A stretch of 14,507 nt of DNA from Rhodospirillaceae bacterium (lineage in GTDB: Bacteria; Pseudomonadota; Alphaproteobacteria; MPNO01; UBA2964). Within the stretch, counting starts at the first letter, position 1. The number at the start of each line of letters is the position of its first letter. Shown one piece after another: positions 6,813 through 14,329 of the stretch. Under the pieces are notes generated by a model. The model did no database searches. It saw nothing but the letters and a program-made list of their open reading frames with translations, and had not been told where the DNA came from. Location: assembly GCA_018660305.1 (NCBI GenBank), contig JABJKO010000203.1, positions 1 through 14,507 of the forward strand. The letters run 5' to 3'. The position numbers were made by a program, and so were the translations under genes.

Positions 6813-8009
6813 CTATCCGGCCAAAACCTTTTTTGTGTTGGGCAGGAACAGCACCGCCAGAAATATCAGGATTGCCGCCGCGGCCAGAAGCTCGAAGAGG
6901 GCGCTGAAACCCTTTGTGCCATGGATCCAGGCAATCAGCGGGACCGCCGAGGCGCTGACTGAAAACGTCACAATGTAGCGGAGTGCGTAGGCGCGGCTGC
7001 GCCATTCACTGCGCGCGATGCGTCCGATCAGAACATCATTGATAGGTATCTGGCCGAAGACGACGAGCATGAAGGCGATGGCGACGAGCAGCGACAACAA
7101 CCCGCTAAGATGAATCATGATGAAGAAAAATGCCGCCTGCGACAGAGCGACGACGGCGAAGACAGCGCGCAGGGAATAATTGTCGATCAGATAGCCGACA
7201 ACGAGCTGCGCCAGGGCGGCGACGGAAAACACCAAGAACGCATACCACCCAACCAGGGTCGCGGTTCCGGCGATATCGGTCAGCCGCTCCTCAAATATCT
7301 TGGGAAGGGAAAACGTGGTGCTCTGAAAGATCAGCCCGCCGATGGCGGTGGTAAACAGAACCAGTCCAAACACCCTGATGAGCGTGTGTCTCGGTATGGC
7401 CGGCGATGCGGTGGGGCTGGCGGAACTGTCCTTGTGTTGCCCCGGCGCCGCCGTTCCCCGTCCCCGCAGAACGAACGCCAGATAGAAACAGCCGATCAAT
7501 ATGGAAACGGCGCCGGGAACGAAATAGGCACTGCGCCAGCCGGTAGTATCGATCAGAAAACCGGTAAGAAGCGCCGCCGTCGCGACGCCCATGTTCCCGA
7601 AGATCCCGTTTACCGCAAGGGCGATGCCGGTTTTCGTGCGGCCTTCGACCACCATCGCCAGACCAACCGGGTGGTAGATCGCCCCGAACATGCCGACGAG
7701 GGTGAGGGTCACGGCGATCTGTAGCGGGCTGTCCGCCATGCCCGCCAACAAAGCGCTGATGCCGATGCCGATGAAAAATACCGCGATCATGCCTTCGCGG
7801 CTCCACTTGTCCGCCAGCCATCCCGCCGGAACAGCAAACACGCCAAAGGCGATAAAACCCGGTGTGGCATAGGGAACCAACGCGGCGTAGCTCATTCCCC
7901 ATTCGGTCGTCAGCCGAAGGGCCGCGACGGTGGCAAAGACCAGAATAAACAAATGATCCAGAAAATGCCCGACATTGAGGAACAGGAAACTGATCTGGCT
8001 GCGCTGCAC
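6813..8009 (-). CDS. MFS transporter, 12-helix type
   Basis: This 398-residue inner-membrane protein has the length and hydrophobic pattern of a 12-helix major facilitator. The loop 2-3 signature is present as GWLADKWSRE (63-72), a variant of the G-x-L-a-D-r-x-g-r-k motif. A polar linker rich in Ser, Ala and Pro (about 184-208) separates the two six-helix halves. The N-terminal NVGHFLDHLFILVF resembles the opening of fosmidomycin-resistance-like members, but that is too little to assign a substrate or direction of transport. The start is a GTG at 8007-8009 behind an AAGGG about nine bases upstream; an upstream in-frame TAA excludes a longer protein. It is transcribed away from a cluster of three tandem repeats (8071-8114) that may control it. 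No clear terminator follows it. Confidence 0.88.
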   Translation of the reverse strand: MQRSQISFLFLNVGHFLDHLFILVFATVAALRLTTEWGMSYAALVPYATPGFIAFGVFAVPAGWLADKWSREGMIAVFFIGIGISALLAGMADSPLQIAVTLTLVGMFGAIYHPVGLAMVVEGRTKTGIALAVNGIFGNMGVATAALLTGFLIDTTGWRSAYFVPGAVSILIGCFYLAFVLRGRGTAAPGQHKDSSASPTASPAIPRHTLIRVFGLVLFTTAIGGLIFQSTTFSLPKIFEERLTDIAGTATLVGWYAFLVFSVAALAQLVVGYLIDNYSLRAVFAVVALSQAAFFFIMIHLSGLLSLLVAIAFMLVVFGQIPINDVLIGRIARSEWRSRAYALRYIVTFSVSASAVPLIAWIHGTKGFSALFELLAAAAILIFLAVLFLPNTKKVLAG

Positions 8010-8070
8010 GGATGAAACCCTTCGGTTGGTTATGGAGCATTATTACCGAAGCGGCGATGGCGTGCTCCTT

Positions 8071-8114
8071 CAAAATACCCCGGTGCAAAATTAGCCCTGC
8101 AAAATTCCCCCGTG
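8071..8114. repeat. Three tandem 14-15 bp repeats, CAAAAT-N3-CC-N1-2-GTG-like
   Basis: Three head-to-tail units are visible: CAAAATACCCCGGTG (8071-8085), CAAAATTAGCCCTG (8086-8099) and CAAAATTCCCCCGTG (8100-8114). They lie 62-105 bases upstream of the MFS start, downstream of the ParA terminator. Spacing of one to one and a half helical turns and the upstream position suggest binding sites for a transcription regulator, but no regulator gene is adjacent. Confidence 0.55.
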
Positions 8115-8171
8115 GGAGACAACAGTACGATCACCTGATGCGATTAAACGCCATCTCGTCCCGCCATAATA

Positions 8172-8198
8172 CTAAAACGGCGCCGGCGCCGCGGCGCC
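8172..8198 (-). terminator. Terminator of the ParA gene
   Basis: On the minus strand, about 50 bases after the ParA stop codon, a GC-only palindromic segment (8178-8198, with nested GGCGCC palindromes) is followed immediately by TTTTAGTATT. The hairpin next to the T-tract is CGGCG-CCGG-CGCCG (8178-8191). This is a plausible rho-independent terminator separating the ParA transcript from the MFS gene. Confidence 0.6.
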
Positions 8199-8245
8199 TT
8201 TGCGAGCCAGCAGCGAACCATCGAGGGATGCAGGGCGGCCACTAC

Positions 8246-8965
8246 TCACAGCAGCTGCGCCTGAGATGCGGGAGTTGTTTGCGGTACGCTGACAGACGAA
8301 GATTTTCTGACAACGTCAAGGGCAGGGTCGGTGGCCGAACTCAAATCGAGCCGCGTCGACATATAGCGCCACAGCCGTTCAATTTCATCGGCCGCCCTTG
8401 CCGCCGTGGTCAGTTCCATCACCGTTCGCCCATCGATCATGCTGGAGGCAAAATCAACCCGCTGATGAATAATGCTCGGTGCCAGCGGTCCGTGTTGTGA
8501 CAGAGCTATGATCGCCTCGTTTGTGATCTTTGCGCGGGGTGTCGCGGCATTCAGGACAAAAACAAGCGGCTTATGGAGATCTTCCACGATCGCCACCGTC
8601 GCGGCGACCGCACGCAAATCATGGGGTGATGGCCGTGTCGGGATCAAAACCATATCCGCCACGCCAATGACATCGCGAATGGCGCGCGTAATAGCCGGCG
8701 GTGTATCGATAACGAGCAACCGGACCCCTGCCTCCCGGAGCTTTGCTATATCTTCGTCCAAAGTCTCGAGAGTCGTATTCACAAAAACGGGTTCGCTCGC
8801 TTCGCGCTCATTCCACCAATCCGCCAGGCTGCCCTGCGGGTCGACGTCCATCACCGCGACCGGTCCAAACCCCTGGCGTTCGGCTTCGACCGCAAGATGG
8901 CCGGTCAGGGTGGTCTTGCCCGACCCGCCCTTGCGCGATGCGATCGCTAAAACCTGCATCCCCAT
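8246..8965 (-). CDS. Orphan ParA/MinD-family ATPase
   Basis: This 239-residue cytosolic P-loop ATPase is of the ParA type, which positions DNA or protein cargo on the nucleoid by ATP-dependent dimerisation. The deviant Walker A is intact (RKGGSGKTT at 11-19, with signature Lys12 and catalytic Lys17). The switch I Asp is in MDVDPQGS, and Walker B is LLVIDTPP. The C-terminal part (IIHQRVDFASSMIDGRTVME, then AADEIERLWRYM) matches the usual end of short ParA proteins. I chose the ATG at 8963-8965 because AGGGA lies seven bases upstream; an ATG two codons later is possible, while the longer open frame to 9031 has no ribosome site. No ParB or other partner gene is adjacent, so the cargo is unknown. 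It has its own terminator at 8172-8198, so it looks monocistronic. Confidence 0.9.
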   Translation of the reverse strand: MGMQVLAIASRKGGSGKTTLTGHLAVEAERQGFGPVAVMDVDPQGSLADWWNEREASEPVFVNTTLETLDEDIAKLREAGVRLLVIDTPPAITRAIRDVIGVADMVLIPTRPSPHDLRAVAATVAIVEDLHKPLVFVLNAATPRAKITNEAIIALSQHGPLAPSIIHQRVDFASSMIDGRTVMELTTAARAADEIERLWRYMSTRLDLSSATDPALDVVRKSSSVSVPQTTPASQAQLL

Positions 8966-9175
8966 GCACAATTCCCTAACTACGGCGATGCAATGCCTGT
9001 GATTGATGGCACATCGCGCCACAAAGCCCATTTTCTTGTTATCGACTCTTACCTTCTCCCTTACCCACTCTAACCACGGGTAGAAAGAATCATAAAGCCG
9101 AAAGGCATACTAAAGGGGTAAATCGGTCGAATTTAGAGTAATATATTCCCAATCCCTACCATGACGCCGCGATGG

Positions 9176-10549
9176 TTACTCCGATACCGCAGCGGCGGCA
9201 GCGGCGGCGGCATCGTCGCTATCGCCGGACACCCCATCCACCTTGCGGCGAAGAAAATCGATGTGAATACGCAAAGTATAGGCGCTGGCGGCAAAACCGG
9301 GGGGTACCGACACTTTTTCAACGGAATTTTCTATCCGGTCCAGCTCCTCGGTCGCATCGGCATGGGAGATGGTGTTGTCGCGCACCTGGTCATCAAGCGC
9401 TTCCAGGTCCTTGTACCAGCGATTGACCTTGGATCGCATGCGCCAGCTATAGGCCGGTGGCAGGATCTTGAATAACGGGTAAAGCAGCGTCAGCAGCGGC
9501 AGAAGCATGACCTTCAGCCGGTCGATCAGATTGGCTGCCCAGAACGGCAAAAAGCGCTGCAGGAAAGGCGGCCCACGGTCGTAAAACCGCTGTGCCGCGC
9601 CATCAAGCGGGTAGGTAATGTAGCGCGACGACGGGAATTCGTCCGGCGCCTCGAGCAGCCCGCCCGGCCGGTGGGCTTCGCGCATGGTGATCAAAAACAG
9701 ATCGACCAATGCCGGGTGCAGTTTCGGCGAGGCCACCACGGTCGCGGTGGGCGCCAGCAGCACGATATCTTCGGCGGGCAAATTCTGAGCAAGATCGACG
9801 GCTCCCTTGGGCAGCACCAACTTGGAAAGAAACCGGTTGAGCCTGATATAGGCCTCGGCGCGTTCGAAGCTCATCACGCTTATGCCCGGTGTCGATAGCA
9901 GATCGCGCACGGTCTTCGACGTCGCCGATGTGACGAACACCGCGGCGTCCACCACACCGTTTTTTAGCGCCTGCGCCGCCTGGGGGCCGCCGATATCGAT
10001 CAGCCGCGCGGAAATATCGCTGATGCCGTTCTCCGTCAGCAGGCGGTAGGCGATGGCCCGCGTCCCGCTACCCTTGGCACCAATGGCAATACGGTTTCCA
10101 ATAAGGGCGTTAAGCCTCGACGGCGCAGAGCCGCCGCGCACGAACACCCAAAGCGGCTCATAATAAACGCTGCCGAGGGACTGCAGGTCGGGCTGGCCAT
10201 CGGGCGAGCCGATGCCGCCCTGCAGGAATGCCACCGGCACATTCCTGTTTTCGTCTTCGTCAGCAAGCAGTTTTAGATTTTCCGCGGATCCGGCGGTGTT
10301 TTTCAGGACCAGCTCGATCCCTTCCTTTTCAAACCGCTCGGCATATTTTTTGCCAAAGGCATGATAGGCGCCGGAACTGGATCCCGTGGCCATGACGATG
10401 CGGTCGGGCGGCGCGGGGCCGACAAACTGATAGGCGAATATGAACCCGGCAATCACCAGGATAAGAGCCGGTGCGATGATCGCGATCTGGCTCCACAGCT
10501 TGCTAAAGAAGCGTCGGCGCTTCATGCGTTTGGTTTCCGTGTCACTCAT
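9176..10549 (-). CDS. TAXI-type solute-binding protein, membrane-anchored at both ends
   Basis: This 457-residue protein is of the TAXI type, the binding subunits of some TRAP transporters. After a basic N-terminus (KRMKRRRFF) comes one hydrophobic helix (about 19-43), then a periplasmic binding fold opening IVMATGSSSGAYHAFGKKYA with NTAGSAENLKLL, AFLQGG and GSGTRAIAYRLL, all typical of TAXI. Near residues 365-390 a second hydrophobic stretch (LKVMLLPLLTLLYPLF) is followed by a charged helical tail of about 80 residues that would lie in the cytoplasm, ending in eight alanines. Most binding subunits are free in the periplasm, so this one is more likely a tethered receptor or sensor. No TRAP permease gene is nearby. 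The ATG at 10547-10549 is chosen because GGGAG precedes it and the transmembrane helix then sits at a normal distance; an in-frame ATG at 10741 has no ribosome site. Confidence 0.83.
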   Translation of the reverse strand: MSDTETKRMKRRRFFSKLWSQIAIIAPALILVIAGFIFAYQFVGPAPPDRIVMATGSSSGAYHAFGKKYAERFEKEGIELVLKNTAGSAENLKLLADEDENRNVPVAFLQGGIGSPDGQPDLQSLGSVYYEPLWVFVRGGSAPSRLNALIGNRIAIGAKGSGTRAIAYRLLTENGISDISARLIDIGGPQAAQALKNGVVDAAVFVTSATSKTVRDLLSTPGISVMSFERAEAYIRLNRFLSKLVLPKGAVDLAQNLPAEDIVLLAPTATVVASPKLHPALVDLFLITMREAHRPGGLLEAPDEFPSSRYITYPLDGAAQRFYDRGPPFLQRFLPFWAANLIDRLKVMLLPLLTLLYPLFKILPPAYSWRMRSKVNRWYKDLEALDDQVRDNTISHADATEELDRIENSVEKVSVPPGFAASAYTLRIHIDFLRRKVDGVSGDSDDAAAAAAAAVSE

Positions 10550-10742
10550 CCCGATTTCTCCCGAGGAACCTATAACATGATGGACCAATTTCAGAGCGTT
10601 CGGCAGGCACCCACCACCCCTGACTCCTTCGCCATTTTCGTCTCCCTGCCCTCTATGAGGGCCGGTATAGGTGCCGGCGTTCGTTTTTTCACGGGATCGC
10701 CGTCGTGACAAGGGAATAGCCAGCGAATTCGTATCGGACATA

Positions 10743-10770
10743 TTGGATTATCGAGGAAAACGCGTATGCT
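10743..10770 (+). promoter_or_regulatory. Candidate sigma-70 promoter for the second amidohydrolase
   Basis: TTGGAT (10743-10748) and TATGCT (10765-10770) are 16 bases apart and lie about 50 bases before the start codon at 10822. It lies in the 272-base divergent gap between the TAXI gene and the amidohydrolase. A small AGCG-GTAAA-CGCT inverted repeat follows (around 10780-10792). Weak but correctly placed. Confidence 0.3.
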
Positions 10771-10821
10771 ATCTGCCAAAGCGGTAAACGCTTCAATTGA
10801 TATGTATTTAGGGAGGTAAAA

Positions 10822-11871
10822 ATGGCAACGATCGATGCCGATGCTCATGTTCTTGAATCGCCGGCGACCTGGGAGCTTATGGACCCGGAATTCAAGAAAT
10901 ACACCCCCATGGTGGTCACCCAGCAGACCGGCGAAACCACATTGGGCACCAGCGGCAACGTTGTCCGCGAATACTGGGTGGTCGATGGCCGCATTCACAA
11001 CAAACAAGTGAATATGGGGCTCGACACCTCCGAGGGATCGCGCGAAATGTCAGACGTTCAGGCACGCATTGATCACATGAAGGAGCTGGAGATCGATGTC
11101 CAGGTGCTTTATCCAACGCTTTTCCTGCGCCCCATCACAGTGAAAGCGGAAATCGATTACGCACTCTGCAAGGGCTACAACCGCTGGCTCGGCGAGATCA
11201 ACAAGCACTCGCCCGAGGAGCTCCGCTGGGTGGTGTGTCCTCCTCTGCTGTCCATGGACAAGGTTCGCGAAGAGCTCAAGTACGGCAAGGACAACGGCGC
11301 CTGTGGCATCTTCATCCGCGCGCTGGAAGCCAACAAGCTGATCTCCGATCCCTATTTCTTCCCGCTCTATGAGATGTCGGCCGAGTTCGATCTGCCCATC
11401 TGCCTGCATTCGGGCGTCGCCAGCTTCGACGTCCATGAGGTCTATCGCGAGGAGCCGGGCTTCAACAAATTCAAGGTCACCGGAGTCGGCTGTTTCCATC
11501 AGCTCCTGTGGAACCACATTCCGCAGCAATTCCCCAAGACGCGCTGGGGCTTCGTGGAGCTGAGCGCCCAGTGGATCCCCTATGCGCTGAACGACATCTC
11601 GCTCCGCATGCAGCGGCGCGGCGAGGAACTGCCCAAGGACGTACTGGGCGACAACAACATGTTCGTTGCCTGTCAGGTCACCGACGATCTTGATTACATC
11701 CTCGATGCGGTCGGCGACGACAATATCGTGGTGGGCACCGATTACGGCCACAACGACACCTCCACCGAGATCGAGGCCCTGCGCAAACTACGGACCGATG
11801 GCAAGATCCCGGCGAAATCGGCGGACAAGATTCTCGACGATAATGCCAAGCGGCTCTACGCGTTAAATTAG
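10822..11871 (+). CDS. Amidohydrolase-2 family metal-dependent hydrolase
   Basis: This 349-residue cytosolic TIM-barrel hydrolase or decarboxylase is of the PF04909 type (ACMSD-like). The opening IDADAHVLE supplies the strand-1 metal ligands (Asp7 and His9 in place of H-x-H). His196 in CLHSG, Glu246 in GFVELSAQW and Asp307 in GTDYGHND are the expected later active-site positions. Members cleave or decarboxylate carboxylated ring-cleavage products and amides, so the reaction cannot be read from sequence. The start is certain: AGGGAGGT (10810-10817) precedes the ATG at ideal spacing. No terminator is visible in the 123 bases before the next binding-protein gene on the same strand, so co-transcription is possible. 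It is only distantly similar to the LigI-like protein at 4922. Confidence 0.88.
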   Translation: MATIDADAHVLESPATWELMDPEFKKYTPMVVTQQTGETTLGTSGNVVREYWVVDGRIHNKQVNMGLDTSEGSREMSDVQARIDHMKELEIDVQVLYPTLFLRPITVKAEIDYALCKGYNRWLGEINKHSPEELRWVVCPPLLSMDKVREELKYGKDNGACGIFIRALEANKLISDPYFFPLYEMSAEFDLPICLHSGVASFDVHEVYREEPGFNKFKVTGVGCFHQLLWNHIPQQFPKTRWGFVELSAQWIPYALNDISLRMQRRGEELPKDVLGDNNMFVACQVTDDLDYILDAVGDDNIVVGTDYGHNDTSTEIEALRKLRTDGKIPAKSADKILDDNAKRLYALN

Positions 11872-11994
11872 AACGCCACGGTTTCGCCGCAATCGTGCAC
11901 AGAATTGAGGGTGGTAATAAGGTTGACGATCTGCTTTGCTTCGCCTGACGCGTAAAATTTAGTCTGTCAAAAATAAATTTTTACGGAGGATCAC

Positions 11995-13041
11995 ATGAAA
12001 AAGACGCTTCTAACGGCCGTCGCGGGGATCACCGCCATGGGGCTATCCAGCGTATCGACAAGCGTCGCCGCGCAGGACATTTCGGATATTTATAAAAATC
12101 GTACCATTACCCTATTGGTGGGATATAGCGCCGGCGGCACCTATGGCCGGACGTCATTGTTGCTCAGCGAGCATCTCGGAAAACTCATTCCGGGCAAGCC
12201 CAGTATTGTGGTCCAGCACATGCCGGGCGCCGGCGGCATCAAGGCGGCCAATTATTTCTATAATGTCGCGCCCAAGAACGGACTCAACCTTTTGATGCCC
12301 CCGGAAATGACCGTGGTGTCGGAGCTTCTCCGGCCGAACAAGGTCAAGTACAAGACCAGGGAATTCACCTGGCTGGGCCGAGTGTTTGGCCAGAACTCCA
12401 CCGTCGTCGTCATGCGCAGCTCCGGCATCACCTCCGTCGAGGATCTGAAGACCAAGCAGGTCATTGTCGGATCCAGCGGCAAGGGCTCGCCGACATTCCT
12501 GATTCCCGCCGCGCTGAATGCACTTCTCAAAACGAAACTCAAGATCATCACCGGTTATCGCGGATCGAAACCTCTCATGCTCGCCATGGAACAAGGCGAG
12601 GTTCAGGGAATTTCTCTCGGCTGGACCGCCTGGATTTCGGGCAAGCCCAGCTGGTTCAGGGGAGGCGACAAATCCAAGGCCATACCGCTGGTGCAGAACG
12701 GCTATACCCCGCAGAAGGGCATCGAGAACGTGCCGATGATCAGTAGTTTTCTCACAGATAAAGAGGACAAGAACGTCGCGAAAATGCTCGGGTCGGCTGC
12801 CCTCCTCGGCCGCGGACTCGTCCTTCCGCCAGGCGCACCGAACCGGCTGGTGAAGCCCCTGCGGACCGCGTTTACCAATATCAACAAGGACAAAAAGTTC
12901 ATCGAAGATGCGTACAAGCGGAAGCTGGAAGTGGATCCGATCAGCGGTGAAGACATCCAGAAAATCATCAACGACCTCATGTCCATGCCCACTTCCACCG
13001 TCAAACGGGCACGCAGGATTATCTTCGGCGGAAAATCATAG
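11995..13041 (+). CDS. TctC/Bug-type periplasmic substrate-binding protein, paralog 1
   Basis: This 348-residue exported receptor is of the TctC (Bug) type, binding a carboxylate or similar small anion in the periplasm. A signal peptide (MKKTLLTAVAGITAMGLSS, cleaved near VAA/QD) is followed by LLVGYSAGGTYGRTSLL, VQHMPGAGGIKAANY, then WLGRVFGQNS, VGSSGKGSPTFLIP and the late LPPGAPNRLVKPLR, in the family order. GGAGG (11985-11989) lies five bases before the ATG. A TAAAAT (11953-11958) is a possible -10 element without a good -35. A strong terminator follows the stop, so it ends its own transcript. No TctA/TctB gene is adjacent; it may feed the TctAB at 1229-3316, another permease elsewhere, or act as a sensor. 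It is clearly paralogous to the next gene, with roughly half the residues identical by eye. Confidence 0.92.
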   Translation: MKKTLLTAVAGITAMGLSSVSTSVAAQDISDIYKNRTITLLVGYSAGGTYGRTSLLLSEHLGKLIPGKPSIVVQHMPGAGGIKAANYFYNVAPKNGLNLLMPPEMTVVSELLRPNKVKYKTREFTWLGRVFGQNSTVVVMRSSGITSVEDLKTKQVIVGSSGKGSPTFLIPAALNALLKTKLKIITGYRGSKPLMLAMEQGEVQGISLGWTAWISGKPSWFRGGDKSKAIPLVQNGYTPQKGIENVPMISSFLTDKEDKNVAKMLGSAALLGRGLVLPPGAPNRLVKPLRTAFTNINKDKKFIEDAYKRKLEVDPISGEDIQKIINDLMSMPTSTVKRARRIIFGGKS

Positions 13042-13070
13042 CGGCGCCAAATAAGAAACTACCAAATGAG

Positions 13071-13105
13071 AAGGCCGGGAATAAAATCCCGGCCTTTTCT
13101 TGTTT
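13071..13105 (+). terminator. Rho-independent terminator after binding-protein paralog 1
   Basis: A perfect 10 bp stem (AAGGCCGGGA at 13071-13080 with TCCCGGCCTT at 13087-13096) closes an ATAAAA loop and runs into TTTTCTTGTTT. It lies 30 bases after the stop codon. The stem core is the same as that of the terminator at 14279. Confidence 0.92.
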
Positions 13106-13199
13106 GCGAATATTGGGCTGGAAATGTCCAACCCGACCCTGCATAGTCCGGTTTCGCAAATTCCAAAAGATACAATGTTTCAACGATGGGAGACTTTAC

Positions 13200-14258
13200 A
13201 TGACTAAAACCATATTCGCCGGCCTTGCCGTCGTGGCAGCCACCGCCCTCACGCCACAGATTGCCGCCGCGCAATCCGCGGCTGACGTTTACAAGGACCG
13301 TACCGTTACCATCCTCGTCGGCTATGGCGCCGGTGGCACCTATGGCCAGACATCGTTATTGCTGGCCCGCAGCATGGGCAAGCATATTCCCGGCAATCCC
13401 AATGTCATCGTCCAGCACATGCCTGGTGCCGGCGGCCTGAAAGCCACGAACTATGCCGCCAAAGTCATGCCCAAGAACGGGCACAATCTCCTGATGCCTC
13501 CGGAGATGTCGGTGGTCTCCGAATTGCTTCGGCCCAAGAAGGTCAGATACAAGACCACTGATTTCACCTGGCTGGGCGTTGTTTTCGGCGCGAACCAGAT
13601 CATGGTCGTCCGCCGCGACACCGGCATCCGGTCGCTCGCGGATCTGAAGAAGAAGGAGATTATTGTTGCCTCAACCGGCACAGGGTCACCGACCTATCTG
13701 GTGCCCGCCATGATGAACGGTGTCCTGGGTACCAAGTTCAAGATCGTGACCGGCTACAAAGGGTCTGCGGGAACGTCCCTGTCGGTGGAACGGGGCGAGA
13801 CATTCGGCATGACAAATAGCTGGGTTTCCTGGAAGGCGAACCGGCCGCAATGGTTCGATAAACCTGCCAAAAACTTCGTCGTCAAGCTGGCCCAGGTCGG
13901 TTTTTCCAAAGAAAAAGATCTGCCGAACCTGCCGCTTTTGCACGAGCTGGCAACGAACGAGGACGACAAGGCGGCCGCCGCCATGCTGTCCACGGCCTCC
14001 ATCATCGGCCGTGGCCTGGTCTTCCCGCCCGGCGTTCCATCGTCGCTGATCGGACCCATGCGTTCGGCTTTCTGGAATACGGTTACAGACGCCAAATTCC
14101 AGGCCGATGCCAAGAAGCGTAACCTTCCGGTGATCCCCGTAAAGGGCGCTAAAATTCAGAGTACAATCGTCTCAGCCATGAAGACCATGTCCCCTGCGGC
14201 TATCGCCAAAGCCCGCACGTATATCTTCGGCAAGAAAGTGCATAAAAGAAAGAAATAG
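13200..14258 (+). CDS. TctC/Bug-type periplasmic substrate-binding protein, paralog 2
   Basis: This 352-residue exported receptor of the TctC family is the tandem paralog of the gene before it. A signal peptide (MTKTIFAGLAVVAATALTPQ, cleaved near AAA/QS) is followed by the same landmarks: LVGYGAGGTYGQTSLLL, VQHMPGAGGLKATNY, LLMPPEMSVVSELLRP, STGTGSPTYLVPA and FPPGVPSSLIGPMR. GGGAG (13188-13192) lies seven bases before the ATG at 13200; the longer frame from 13104 would run through the preceding terminator tail and has no signal peptide at its start. TACAAT at 13171-13176 is a candidate -10 element. The pocket-side segment after the conserved GE motif differs from paralog 1, so the two may bind different ligands. 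It ends in a basic tail (KKVHKRKK). Terminators on both sides suggest a single-gene transcript. Confidence 0.92.
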   Translation: MTKTIFAGLAVVAATALTPQIAAAQSAADVYKDRTVTILVGYGAGGTYGQTSLLLARSMGKHIPGNPNVIVQHMPGAGGLKATNYAAKVMPKNGHNLLMPPEMSVVSELLRPKKVRYKTTDFTWLGVVFGANQIMVVRRDTGIRSLADLKKKEIIVASTGTGSPTYLVPAMMNGVLGTKFKIVTGYKGSAGTSLSVERGETFGMTNSWVSWKANRPQWFDKPAKNFVVKLAQVGFSKEKDLPNLPLLHELATNEDDKAAAAMLSTASIIGRGLVFPPGVPSSLIGPMRSAFWNTVTDAKFQADAKKRNLPVIPVKGAKIQSTIVSAMKTMSPAAIAKARTYIFGKKVHKRKK

Positions 14259-14278
14259 CCGCCACGACGCGTAACAGG

Positions 14279-14309
14279 AAAAGGCCGGGAAATTTCCCGG
14301 CCTTTTTTT
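14279..14309 (+). terminator. Rho-independent terminator after binding-protein paralog 2, possibly bidirectional
   Basis: A perfect 28-base palindrome (14279-14306; arms carry AAAAGGCCGGGA and its complement, centre AATT) runs into seven T residues (14303-14309). It lies between the converging ends of the binding-protein gene and the hydantoinase B gene. On the minus strand the stem ends in TTTT, so it could serve both genes. Confidence 0.92.
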
Positions 14310-14329
14310 GTACGTTGCGAAGAGAAGTT

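Noticed and set aside
7110..7724. Plus-strand open frame of 204 codons opposite the MFS gene.
   Set aside because: Highly polar, low-complexity composition with no domain; it is the antisense shadow of a clear membrane protein gene.
10661..10689. Hairpin GCCGG/CCGGC followed by six T residues on the plus strand.
   Set aside because: The stem is only 5 bp with an 8-base loop, five bases separate it from the T-run, and no plus-strand gene ends just upstream.
10577..10708. Plus-strand 43-codon frame with a GAGGA element nine bases upstream, in the TAXI/amidohydrolase gap.
   Set aside because: No recognisable features and it ends within the control region; without conservation data it cannot be separated from chance.
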